DNA of 64,000 bases from assembly GCA_015680685.1 (NCBI GenBank), contig MNCI01004656.1, positions 2,024,907-2,088,906 of the forward strand. Reading direction: 5' to 3'. Numbering within the stretch: the stretch's first letter is position 1; every line of letters starts with the position of its first letter. Made by a program: the position numbers and the translations under genes. Shown here one piece after another: positions 31,291 to 43,599 of the stretch. The notes below the pieces were generated by a model. That model did not search any database, was not told the DNA's origin, and was given only the letters and a program-made list of their open reading frames with translations. This stretch comes from Gnetum montanum (Eukaryota; Streptophyta; Gnetopsida; Gnetales; Gnetaceae).

Positions 31291-34200
31291 AATTGACATT
31301 GCAACATATATTTGTAATGCGTATTCATTCATAGAGATATAAAAAATTACGTTACAAATGCATAAATAATGTTATTATTATATCAGAGGCTTTCTTATAT
31401 TGACATTAATGTTACAATGAACAAGATATGAATGATGCTAACACCTCATTCATAATTATTATATTATAATTATTGTAGAATCCAATCAATGTTATGAGAT
31501 TATTATAATTAAAGAAATAATTCATAATTATAATCTAAGATATTATGGATTATAAGATTCATTTAAATGGTAAACATTTCATAATAAATAAAGCCAAGAT
31601 ATGATGAAATATTACTCATAATCCATAACTTTAGAGATATTATTTATTCATTCATAATGCTAACCCATAATGATTATATCTTGGTTAGCATTATCCATAA
31701 GATATATATAATAAAATGATTATAAATAACTAACTTTATTTATAATGAAATGTTTATAATCATTATATATAATTACTTATGATTATAAATATATCATTAT
31801 ATATAACCAAGATTATGAATAACCGAGATTATGAATAACCGAGATAAATATAATCATTGGCTCCCCTGCAGTGACTCCTTGGCTAGGGAAGATTTATAAA
31901 TAATTGGTTATTTATGATTATGGCAAGACATGTGTGTTAGTAGAGAGCTCATCGTCATTTTCCTCGGCATTAGCTAGGATCATCACAACATGATCTTGCC
32001 AGAGATCTTCCCAGGGTCTAGGTTGCCAAAGGTGCAGGAGTTCTCATTTTTAAAATTTACTAGGTTAACAACCATATCATCCATTAGATTCCATCAATCA
32101 AAGAATATGTACATAAAGAAAAGACCTCACTGCATGTGAGAAGGTGAGAAGAAATTATCAAATTTGAACTTTTTAAGTCCTTTCAATAAGAAGGAAAAAT
32201 TGTTAAAATTATGATTGAAGTTAGGCCAACATCTCAAATTGGCTAATAATTTTCATGTGCTAGCAAAAATGCTAATGATTTTTCATTTTATTAAAATGCA
32301 TATTGCAAAGAAAAAAGTAGTCACAATCATAACAACTGAATGCATATACTCCATAGTAACTGTTGAATTTCAAACCACAACCATGGAAATGATAAAACCT
32401 ACATAAAATATATAATGAGATAAAGAGAAAACGAACTTACAAATGTTCCTTTACATTGAAAAAGGATGTATCAAAAAATGATTACTCAAGATAGTAGCAA
32501 AAAATTACAATTTAATTCCCTGCCACTCTAGAAAGCATTGAAAAATGAACAAAACCAAACTTTGGAATGTTTTTGCATTGGGAATGCAAATATATAGGAA
32601 GGCATGCTAAGTACTGATGACAGAAGAGCTCAACTTGAAGTGAAACTATGAAAATTGCACAAATTTATCAAAATGTAATGTTCAACACGTTACAATTCAC
32701 TTTAAAATTTAACAAAAACACACATAAAAAGACTGATAGAAAGTTTGTTTCTAGAAAGAGATTCCAATAACCAAAGGTTATTGTTGACATAGAAAATTTA
32801 GAAGACCCTTCCCTTCAAGCTGCAGCTTCAATTGTAGCCATTACCATCTTTCCTCAAATGCCTCTCGATCTACCCATCATCCTACCCCTACCTGCAAAAT
32901 TTTATGCTTAAAACATACATTCAAACAAAGCTACTCAAGAAACATATTGGCCTAATTCATATATAAATTTTATCCAAGAAAAAGAAACCTAAATGAAGGG
33001 ATCTTTTAGCTATTATAACAAAAACTGTATTATGACTGTCAATGATGTGTGCATATCATGGCCCTCGGTGTTAAGCAAGGATATAGCAAGGGTTGACTGG
33101 CCTACTACCTTATTGCTACCTTGGTTTAAGAAGCACATGTTGATCAACTTGTTATTGTAACTAAAGCATGGGCCACCATCGTAGGCACCTTTCCAGTGCT
33201 CTAGTAGAGCTCTGAAGCTGGCGTAATCGAAGCTAGCTTGGTTGGGCTAGGTGGCCAGCAGCAGCAGTTGCAGACGGAGATAGAGATAGAATGATAATGG
33301 AATTCTCATTCCCATTTCCATTTCCATTCTGCATTTGGTTGCATTTGGCCTTTTTATGTGTGCAGTGGGAATATGAAAAGGTATGGCTCTTTGCTTTACA
33401 TTTTGAGCAATAGGACTACAAAAAGGTGTGGCTCTTCAGTTCATGTTTTTTTCCATTTCATAGGATCTTACATGGCACGTGACATGGAGGGCGACAAATG
33501 CACTCCCCCTCCCCCTGCTATCCTACGAGATGAGTTGGCCTCTCAGCCAAAATAAGTGTCCATTTTAGAAAATGAAAGTTTAAAGTAAGAGAGAAATTAA
33601 TACAAATAGAGGCTTTGAATTAATAATGGTATTTCATGACTGCATATGAAACAACATGCAATAAAGATAAGATCTCACAAATTTTGGAATAACAATTAAA
33701 GAAAAAGTTGAAACAAAAGACTTAACTCAATATAGAGTTTCAAAGCTAGTTGACAATATGGATAGTCTCTTGTGCAAGCTTGTCTACTTGTGCCTCCAGA
33801 AAGCTCACTTCCTCCAACAAGTCTACACCCTTAAATCCATTCATAGCTCCTCCCTGAACTCCTTCCAAAGGCACCACCAAAATAAGTTCATAATGAATTC
33901 AAAGAAAAGATTATTGTAACTCCCATCTTTGGCTAGCTGAAAGGAACCCCCCTTCCTATGTGTCAGAGATTCGCGATTCCTGATAAATTTTGACGAACTG
34001 TTCACTTCGGATTCGAGAGCGTGTACAGAAGCGCATTAAATTTGCAGTGGGTACGTATTTCATAATTTCCAATGAAATTTTATCTAGATTTGTGCATATA
34101 CATTGAAATGGTCACCTTGCCTTGCCTCGTATTGAAATGGGTCATACGGAAAGTTTTGGACGGAGCGTGCCACGAAACATTGCATTTGCATGGATTCGCC

Positions 34201-36650
34201 TGGCTTTGGGAGTGTCAAAGGTTTTGCCATGACTCACACATTCACGCATGTTTATTGTTCATTGCTGGTTTTTGCTCTTTTTCTCATATCTTTGCTGCAA
34301 AAACAAAAAATAAAACAGGGTCATTGTCATGGGTCATGAGTCATGAACATGATGACAGATGAATGCTTGTTCAACTTTTTTTAAAATCTGTTTTCTTATA
34401 AAGCAATGAAGCCCACCCCACCAACACACTGACAATGGCCATATGCAAGCTCATGGCACTATGTTTTACTTTCCCCTTCATCATGACTAGTCCCTGATGA
34501 ATAGTGCCAGTGCCGACCTTTGAAAGATTTTCAATCATTGTAGGTGAGATGAGTTACTGGGCTATGCCTAGTTTAGTCAAGTTGTGTATTCTTATAATGC
34601 GGTAATCTTTCTTCAGCGTGGCCCTATGGCACTACTCACACTTAGTTGTTGAACAAAAGTATTAGCAGACCTGATTTGTTATAAATTTGGTTTGGAAATA
34701 TTGGATTGACTAACAAAAGGATTTCATTTTATTGTTGTCATTTTGGTTGTTGCAGAAATTATATGTTTGGCCAGATTATGGCTCTAAGGAAATGGATTCA
34801 AATTTTCTTGCTTCAATTTAATGGTGATATTGCAATCTTCTATGCAATTTTTAAGCATTAACAATATTTTGGATTTACATTGTACTTTTTCTATATTTTA
34901 CAATGTATTTTTACGATATATGATATTTAATTTTTAAAAAAATTAATATATTTACCATCCCCACTTTTTCTTGAGGCACACGTACCCAAACACGGTCAGA
35001 ATCAAGAATCCTCGATTCATGGGATTCTTTTGATGCATAGCCCCCTTCTATCTGACGATGGGAAAGGCTTTATTGGTTCTGATTTTGCCCCCTCTTTGTT
35101 TGTTCTCTTCCCCTCACCTTCTATCTCTTCCCCTTCGTACCTGCACACAAAGGCACAAAAGTAAGAGCCCAACGGCCAGAGGAGAAATAAAGAATATTAA
35201 ACGTTTCATTCTTTTTAAATAAGAATTCAAATTATATAAGCATAACAAAAATAATAATAATAGTAATACTACCGTCCCTCTGCCCTGCATGCTACCGTTG
35301 TTTTCTGTTTACACCTGTGACCACCATGTGCTTACTGCCACGATGCCGCACCGCGTAGGTCAAAATGCCTGGGCCTGATGTTTGACGCTCAAAGGCTTGC
35401 TGACGAAACCCTCATCTATCACTTGTCTTGCGTCACCATCCCAGCGATCCCATTGTGGCTCATCACCTATAGCCAACCATTGGTTGCAGCAAAACAACAA
35501 CCCACTTATGGCTGCCATACGGGCTTTTCGCACGTCCTGCACAACCCTACACCATGGGCCATGCTACCTGCTTGCTCTCTATCTCAGATGCTCTCCAGCA
35601 CCGAGTTCAACCTGCGGCTGCACACGGACTATCCCACCACCATCGCTCACAACCTCGCCTTCCACGTGCTCAGCCCATGAGCATTGGAAAGCATAACCTC
35701 AACTGCAGAGAATTACTGCCACCACGGCCTTATCGCAGTTGAATTCCAGAATTTCCACTATTCTCTTCAACGGTTGCTCGATTGTTGCAACATTTGCTGT
35801 ATAATGGCCTTCCAATTTGTGCATTTTGGTTGTTGCCTCCAGAAACCTGCAGAGGTTGGCCTAACAGTTTCTGAGCATCTAACACTCAGTTTGCAGCGGT
35901 TTTGGTGTGCATGTTGCCATTGTTACGGAGTGAAAGGCTGAGTTGAGTCTGGAAAGTTAAATAGAGGAATGAACATTGATTGTAAGTTTCTAACCCCTCG
36001 AATACAAATGTACAATGAGTTTCCAAAGATGTGCATTTTTGGATGGGACTGGGCTATTGTTCAACGTCTTTCTTGCTCCGTTGCCAGCTGCTGCAGCATG
36101 AAGCTCGGTCTAAACACAGACCAAGCCATGCATGCCTATGTTTTGAATAAAATGTCAAAGACAGGATGAAGATTTCATGCACTTGTAATTTTACATTATG
36201 AAATAATAATGTCCATTTGCCTCAGCATTGCTGGATGCAAGAGATTCATTTAAGTATTAATGTATTGTATTTGACCTTACTGTGGTTAAACTAATTAATC
36301 ATGTGCTTATGGTTAGCATGGAAAATTTGACATCAACATTTATTCCCCAAACTAAGAGGTGCATGCAAGTGCAAGGATAGCAAAAACAATAGAAATTTTA
36401 AAAGGGTGCAAGAATATGTAAAATAGAAAGAATCAAAAAGATCACAAAATAATGAAAAATTGAAACTTGCAAGTAAACTATAATGTTTTATTCATGATTA
36501 AAATAATCACATAATCAAAAGAGCAGTAAACATTGATCACCCTTGTCATACCACTATGTTTAATCAAAATTTTAAAATATGATTTTTTAAATCAAAAATT
36601 TAACTACACACATATATATTGTAATTTATAATGAAAATTACATTCCCAAT
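31291..36650. other. Gene-free stretch, strongly AT-rich at first, with a GC-richer patch
   Basis: 31,300-31,870 is very AT-rich with many ATTATAAT/ATAATCAT words. 31,900-35,200 has no recognisable gene. About 35,280-35,760 is GC-richer, with overlapping open stretches on both strands (for example 35,378-35,680 and 35,554-35,742 plus, 35,360-35,542 minus). None shows a known domain. It may be a decayed exon or an unknown element. Confidence 0.35.
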
Positions 36651-36699
36651 CATCTCAAAAGTAAAAGTAATTAATATGAGGACAATTTTCAGCACAAGA

Positions 36700-37860
36700 C
36701 TTATAATGAACTTACTGAAGAGGAAGAGGACATGCTTCCTTAAGATCATAGCTAGCCATAACTTTCATATTTTTCTTTAGTTTTTCTTTTCTTTTTGGAA
36801 ATAGAAAGTGGATGGGTGAAAAGGGGTAAGGGAAAATGAGATGAGTTGAGGAAAATTCGGAAAGGTAGGAAAAGGTTTTTTTTTCCTTTTTCTTTTTTTT
36901 TTCAATTTTGGGGAAATGCATTAAAAGGGAATGGAGGCTAGGGTGAGGATTGCTACCATAACCCATCACACTTAAGAACTTATTACATTGCCAATGAACA
37001 TGATCCTCTTTTTTTTTAAAGAAACATTGCTCATAGTGTACTTCATTTTTAAGGTAGGAATTTGAACACAAGTTTGGCCAATTAGCTACACTACTAAAAA
37101 ATATGGTCCTTTCAAAAACTTTGTCTATGGTGCAGTTCAACTCTCATGCACATGCCTTTTTAATTATAGGCCAGATGACATCATAGTAGGTCTCCTAGGT
37201 GGCTAAGGGTTCTAAAGTGGAGAGGAACACACTTCACCCTATTGTTGATAGCTGGGACTTATGAGAGGGAAATTGAATTTTCTAAGGTCACCTGGTGATT
37301 GTGGCTAACCATTCTTTAACCTTACATGTCCTATATCCATATGACCATGATAATAACATGGTAAGTTAGCATAAATCCCATCCTCCATAATCCAACATAT
37401 CTAATAAAACCAAAACCTTGAAATAGATTGGGAAGAATAATAGAATTCTTAAAATATATCATATAAAAAAGGTTTTATATAATAATAATATGATATAACA
37501 TGAATAATATATAAAGCATTATACTTGCCTTATTTTCAAATGGTGTTATGATGACCCAATGCCCTACAAAACAAATGATCTTAACGATTATTAAAATCAT
37601 ATTGAAAGTCACAAATAGATCAAACCAAAACTAACATACTAATAAAGAGATGATGGTAGACTTAACGTGCATGAGAAAATGATGAAAATGTAAACAAAGT
37701 ATGCAAATGCAACTATATACAAGTAAAAAGCGTGAAGGATGAGAAGAAAGTGCATAACTCAGGATCTACTAATTGTCCATAAGGAACACCTAAGTAGAAA
37801 ATTTTTATTTAATTTTTATCCTTGGAAATCAGCAACTTTGTAAACATTGGGGCCAATGAC
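36700..37860 (-). repeat. 3' tail of Tat-lineage element D
   Basis: This follows the integrase end on the minus strand. Several blocks (TATATAGTTGCATTTGCATA..., and GCTAACTTA(C/T)CATGTT...AGAATGGTTAG) also occur in the same order on the plus strand at 62,870-63,420 behind the integrase of fragment F. The two regions are therefore the 3' ends of one family. LTR borders were not identified. Confidence 0.6.
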
Positions 37861-38160
37861 ATTTGTGACCTAGTATGGGCCTGACCACATAGGAGAAACT
37901 TATTTTGAGGACCTGTTTGACTAGACACTTTCTCTTTTTAGGAGTAGATCTCCTATTTTAAAGACTTTAGTTGCATATTTCTTTTCAAACCATCTTTTAA
38001 TAATTTTTTGATGATTAAGATTACAAAAATTAATACATAATTGTAATTCACTTGTTTGTTTTGTAACATGTACTATATTTGATATCCAACTTGAATGTCT
38101 TAAAGGATGGATAATTTTAGATTCTAAAAGTTTATTAATTTTTTCCTTCATCAATGTTTC
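37860..38160 (-). pseudogene. Tat-lineage element D: RT start fused to integrase end
   Basis: One open stretch begins with the N-terminal RT signature (KLLESKIIHPLRHSSWISNI, then LCINFCNLN). After about 45 residues it jumps to the integrase C-terminus (KKYATKVFKIGDLLLKRES, then SGPY). The rest of RT, RNase H and the integrase core are missing. The deletion left the frame open across the joint near 38,010. Fragment F at 62.6 kb shows the matching integrase end in normal context. Confidence 0.75.
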
Positions 38161-39067
38161 AATCTTTGGATTAATAGGTCAAATCTTTTGTCTAAATGAT
38201 TTGGTTTCGGTATGTAAGTCATTGAATAAAGCTTCTCTAGTTATTATTTTAGGAGAGATTTTATTTGAAAAATATAACATCCTTCGACATAGCTTCTTCA
38301 TTGATTTCAGTAACTTTAAAACATTGATCACTAAATTCATCCTTGGAAAATAAAAATTCATAAATATGATAATCATCATTAAAACTTGAAAAAGAAAGAT
38401 ATTATCTAGAATAGGATAAGAGTTAACCTTTTTAATGATAATTTTAGAATCCCAAGTATTGTGTCTAAAAGGAACATCTAAAGTAGTGGCCTTTTGAGCT
38501 AATGCATCATGAACATAAGTCTTTTCTCTAGAAACATGTGCAATGGATATGTCATCAAAATTTGACTCACCTTCTAATGTTTTAATAGTTAGAATCTCAT
38601 TTATATCTTTGTCCTTTTCTAATGGTGGTGTATCATAAAAAAGAAATGTTTTTCCATCATGTTGACAAGGTATCTTCATAAATTTCTTCACATTCTCTAA
38701 AAGCTTGATAATATTGGGTAGAATCTGTATAAGAAAAAGGATTTATTTCTAAAATTTCATTCACATCATCATTCATAACATGTTCACCAAGTCCAACTTC
38801 AATAACTCTAATATAAAGATTACTATTTTTATTTTCCAAAGATTTATTTTGTTGATTAAAAATTGTTACTACATGTTTATAAAATGGTTCTCTTAGTATC
38901 ACAACATATTTAGATTTTTCTTTAATATGAATTAATAATTCTAAAAAATCTTATCTAAAGAAGGCCCCAAACGAGTCTCTAAAAGTCCTTGATAGAAGCA
39001 CACCATAAGTGGGTGACATGTCAACTAGTAAAATATCTACATAACATGTGAAAGTATCCTATCATAG
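38161..39067 (-). pseudogene. Tat-lineage element D: protease end and protease-RT linker
   Basis: Near the right end the minus strand reads DMSPTYGVLLSR. This matches the VDIPPAYGLLLSR block after the protease core of Tat/Ogre-type elements. A long variable linker follows (open stretches 38,657-38,902 and 38,179-38,691) with no known domain, ending in the RT approach NDLHTETKSFRQKI. Element A interrupts the protease at 39,068-39,072. Confidence 0.65.
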
Positions 39068-39072
39068 GTATG

Positions 39073-39949
39073 TGATGAGTAATGAGGTACCCCTACGCTC
39101 AACCATACGAATTACAAGCATTCATGCACAATTTGGTTGAATTCCGTGGATGGGACTAGTTGTGGCACCTAGGTCATTATGCTTTAATTGCAGTTCGCTA
39201 TCTTCCCACTTGGATTAGTGCTATCTTTGTTACGTATGGTTTTGTCCAAAGTGAGGCCTATGATGTTGTTCCTAATTCTACAATACTCCTGTTGATGATA
39301 AAGAGATGGATTAATTAACTAAATGAGTGATGGAAAAAAAATGTAAAATAGCCTATGGTGATGAGTATCCACACTTAATCATTCGTACACATCTTGGACT
39401 TTGTGTAGCTACTTCTAGGATTTTCAAGTGTATGTCACTAGTTGTGCCAAATGATACACCTCTAGATTATCAAGTATTTACACTTAAATGCTCATGATTA
39501 AGGCATACACATTCTACTTAATTACAAGAATAGTAAATAACAATAAATGGAGATGTTTGACTAAAGAAAGAAATAAATAATGAAAGAAATAGTATTAATC
39601 TAAGTAGATGCTACAATGATGGGAGTAATCTCGATCTTTATTACTAGTCATGTAACATTTCCAAGTATGTCACACTTAAACAAAGGTGCTGTATGATTAC
39701 AAACATCACACTGCGGGCATGCACTAGGAATAAAAAACTTTAAAAGAGAAGGAATTGAAAATTCAATATATTTCCTATGGTCTACATACTACCTCATTTG
39801 GAATTTCAAGTGTAGTATTTATAGGCAATATCTAGATGAGGCGATGATAGGTATCTGATGTTGCTTATTAGCCCTGGGATAGGGTATGCAATGTTGTGAC
39901 TCCAACATTATGTATTCAACATTAGGGCCCATCAAATCTCAACTCATCA
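39073..39949 (-). repeat. 3' LTR of element A
   Basis: 877 bp. The right end in plus orientation is CTCATCA, followed by the polypurine tract complement TACCCTCATAACTGAATAAA (39,950-39,969). The minus-strand TATA box CCTATAAATAC lies at about 39,818-39,828. The start TGATGAGTAATGAGGTACC is the complement of the LTR end of element C (GGTACCTCGCCACTCATCA). Confidence 0.9.
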
Positions 39950-40149
39950 TACCCTCATAACTGAATAAAAACTCATACCTGAGTTAAACAAAGATGAGGA
40001 ACAAGTCCTTTACAAAATATTTGACAAGTATGGGATTATTGACTAACTCAAATAATGGACAAAATAACTGACTCTTTGCATGCTGTAGTGGAGTAGTATA
40101 AAAATGGAATACATTATTACAAAAAAAAACATAAACAAGACTAGGAAGC

Positions 40150-42885
40150 TCATGTAGTGCTAGGAGGTAGTGGCTCTTTCATCAGTTGCTTCCCTTTGTT
40201 GCTAGGGCATTGAAACTTGTATCGATTGAGCAAAGCATGTAACTTTTCTTTCTTTGTGCTTGGGTCATGCACCATCTAGGTTGTTGTGCCAATGTGTGCT
40301 AGCACAGGTACATCCCAAGAACATGTTAATTATTGAAAAATTTGATTTTCTTTTATGTACCATGTTGCAAACTATTTTAATTCTTCCTCAAAAGCCCTAG
40401 CTTTATCTTTGAGCTCATAATAATCTATCAATTAACTAGCCAGGTTTGAGGCTAGATCTTTCTATCTTTGATACCTAGCTTTGACAACCTCCAACTCTAA
40501 GTTTGCCACCTGCAACTTTTGCAAACCATCTTTTCTATCCACAAACTCTTTCTCGTACAATGCATAGGTGATCAACACTTGTTTTTCTAGCTCACTTTAG
40601 GGATGAATTGTTGTTAACATGGCAAGGTTGGCATATCTAAGATTAGCCAATGCCATGTACTCTTTTAAATCCTCTATCTGCAAGTCTTTGTCTTTAACTT
40701 CCACTTGTTGGATCATGGCATAACTATCCAAGATGGCCTGCCATTTAGAATTCTACGATGACAAGGAGCTCATGTGGGCCTTGGCCATCTTGATATTCTT
40801 CTCATTAATTTCCTTATGCATGCCAACTTGGTTATGGAAGTGTTCTTTTAGTTTTTCATGCTTTTTGACCTTGTTCTACCATGTGTTGATCTTAATTGCT
40901 AACTTTTGATGAATAGTGTGTACCTCCTCCATGGAGAGGGTTCTATTCTCCTGAGCCAATCTATTCATATTTTGGTTGATTCACACCAATTTTTCTAGCA
41001 ACTAGTGGACACATTCATCCAAGATGTTATTTTATTTATCTATAGTGGTTAACTAGGAATTTTCTATACTGAGCTACTTATTTTCTTCTTGGATGATAGT
41101 CAGTGCCTTTTATATGCATGAGATTGTGTGTCTACAACAAAGGCATTTCAAACTGCCATCTCCTTCTCTCACTCCACAATTTTTCTATCCTTTTTTAGCT
41201 TGGTAAGCTCGTCTATCTTGAATTATTTTAGTTGGTCTGGTATGAAAAAATGGATAGGATCCCATCATTTAGCGCATAGGGTAGTCAACTCTTCTTACAA
41301 TCATTGTACGTCAGCTTCTGCATGTTCTACCCTAACCTCCATCATGATCAACTTTCCTTTGGTGGTGATGATGTTTGACTATGTTGTAGTGACATCGTTG
41401 GGGATGTCAAATAGAGTGGTAATTAGTTGACCCATCTATAGCAAGCGATCAAGCACATCCTCATGCACTGCAAGGGTCATTGAGGTTCTGGCCAAAATTT
41501 ATGTGTCTCTAGTTCTACTAGATTAGTTTGAGGCAAAATAGGAACATTGAATGACTCTTTAATATGATTAATGATCACCTCTGCTACACTCACTACATCC
41601 TTGTGTTGTAACACCACAACTATGGCACCTTCTATAGTTTTTAAGGTGACTTGAAAGGATGTAGCATTTTCAGAGATCTGGCGTGATCATTGGAATCCCC
41701 TTCCTCCTAACTAAATTAATATCTCTTTCCTTGTTGGATCAGCTAATATGGTGGGCTGTATAGCATTGTGCATAACCCAAAAGATATTGACCTCATTGCT
41801 ACTTCCCTAGGTAAAAATTTTAGCGATTCTCTACAGGTGGCTCATCGATAGTCTATAATCTTGTTGTGACGGTGGTAGAGCCTATGCTTGTAGACATTGC
41901 TTAGGCTCTTGTTATGTTTCTACTCTTGGTTATGCCTCCTTTTCAGCTTTTTTCTTCTCACAAAAATATTTTCTTGGTGTTGTGGTTTTAAGAACATTTG
42001 TGAAGGAGGCATGGTGAGCTTTCCTAGGGATATCATTGGTATATCCCAAGATTCCAGCGTGCTTGCATAGCTTTCTAATTAGATAAGAAAATAGAAGTGT
42101 TAATCTCCCTAACTTCATTTCTTCAAACCACCATTGGATTTTTGTGAAGTAATATTGGGGAAGGTTGACTACAAGTATTTCCATTAGAATGGCACTTCCC
42201 CTAGCCACATAAGTCAAGATTTGATTGAGACCTTTGGTAGAAAATAGATGGTGCATTCTAATCTTAAAGTAGGTTCATTCTTCCAAACTCATTTCATGGT
42301 ATGACTTGTCTTCTTTGCTGTATGTCCACCTTAGCCATAATTTCTTTATTTTATGGTCAGATCTAGTGGATAGATGAGCAACCTTAGCCCCTTCATTGGG
42401 TAGGTTAAGAGCTGTAGCAATTTCCTTGACTACATAAGAGAAATTCACCCTATAGATGTTCATAGTGGTACCTTTGTCCTTATTATGCTAGAATTGATAG
42501 ACTTTCCTAGGTATCATTCACCATTATCTGACAAGATCGACCACAATGGGAATACTTTGAGTTGCGTTTGCACTGCTTCAGAAGAAAACTCCATGAATAG
42601 ACTAAAATTCATTTCCATAATGACCAAAGCCAATGTGGACTTTTTCAAGGTGGCAGTAAGGTAGTCTGGGGGCAATGTGAGACATTGTCCCTATTTGGGA
42701 GTTGGTACCTCTTCCACCTCTCCTTGTGCCAATTACCTAGTAGCAAGGGCCTCTTGATGGATATTGAAAGACTAGGCCTCCTGTTCAACATGTTTTTCAT
42801 GTTCTCCTTGCTAGCTATGACCACCACATGGACGTTTAGCTTCTCTCCATGGGGGTTCGCCTTGAGCACCTGTTTTTGGGGCCAT
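40150..42885 (-). pseudogene. Second coding region of element A (putative plant transposon protein with coiled coil)
   Basis: About 910 codons from the ATG at 42,885 (MAPKTGAQGEPPW) to TGA at 40,150, now with many stops and small shifts (for example a 1-base loss near 42,500). The N-terminal part has NEGAKVAHLSTRSD, KKLWLRW, ILTYVARGSAILME and LFSYLIRKLCKHAGI. It resembles the putative plant transposon protein domain (PF20167-like), which ends with a similar FPSLIT-LC-AG block. The C-terminal half is rich in Glu, Lys and Leu heptads (for example KVKKHEKLKEHFHNQV), hence probably coiled coil. It occupies the place of the env-like ORF of Athila elements. No membrane segment was noticed. Its function is unknown. 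Confidence 0.6.
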
Positions 42886-42948
42886 CTACAATCATGAAAA
42901 TACTAGGTGTTACCAAGGTTATGTTTATTATCATTAATCAATTGATAC
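42886..42948 (-). other. Intron-like segment before the second ATG (element A)
   Basis: Minus strand AAG/GTATC ... CTTGGTAAC ... TGATTGTAG/ATGGC, 63 nt. It aligns with the 63-nt segment of B and the 60-nt segment of C, which have the same first bases (GTAT) and the same ATGGC directly behind. Confidence 0.45.
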
Positions 42949-43275
42949 CTTACTCATAACAATAGTTCATTGAGCTCATAATGCATATGATTGTAGGGTT
43001 AGGAAAATTTTTAAGAAAAATCCCCCAAAAAGTGTCTATCTCTTCTACGATCCATCACAACTAGTCCCTTTTCTTGTTTGCCAAAAAGTATTCCGAACTA
43101 TTTCTTATGACTTAAAATAATGGTTATGGGATTATGCATTACAAAAATTGGACATCTAGCATTATCATTAGTGATTTTGCATTATAATTCCTAAGGTTTT
43201 TTTAACATCCTTACCCTTATGATAACTTTCGAGTGATAGCAAATTTTAGCAAATCAGTGCAAAGTTTGCATGTAA

Positions 43276-43292
43276 GCACCCCCCATAACTAA
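43276..43292 (-). promoter_or_regulatory. Internal polypurine-tract-like site (element A)
   Basis: Minus strand TTAGTTATGGGGGGTGC corresponds to TTAGTCATGGGGGTAC at 22,991 in element C and lies about 330 nt before the intron-like segment. Confidence 0.4.
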
Positions 43293-43454
43293 GTTGAACA
43301 CTATAGGTTCAGATTGATTTAAATAGCACAGAAATAAAAGCATTAAAGAGATAGATATCATAAGTGGAAGATGGACGTGTAGAGCTCTAAGTCACAAGAA
43401 AAAATTTCAACAAATCCCCTAGTAGAAAATGAGAAAAATGAATTTCATGTTGTG

Positions 43455-43575
43455 TAAGGGTCAACTATATATAAAGTTTTCAAACTTGATGTCAGATACA
43501 CAACGTCGTGTATGCAACATCAGGTTGGACTCGACATTGGGGACACAACATCGAGGTCCAAAAATTTTGATTTTT
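43455..43575 (-). promoter_or_regulatory. Internal promoter-like module (element A)
   Basis: On the minus strand repeated palindromic words (GATGTTG, ACGACGT, GTATCTGACATC) are followed by a TATA box CTTTATATATAG (plus 43,465-43,476). The same order, palindromes then TATA, makes up the LTR promoter of this family. It lies about 520 nt before the intron-like segment. Element B has the same module at 55,240-55,330. It could drive a separate transcript for the second coding region. Confidence 0.45.
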
Positions 43576-43599
43576 ATAGGGCCAAAGAACATGCAAACT

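Noticed and set aside
36712-37140. 142-codon open stretch on the minus strand
   Set aside because: Lies in the non-coding 3' tail of Tat element D and is dominated by a poly-Lys/Phe part from a homopolymer run.
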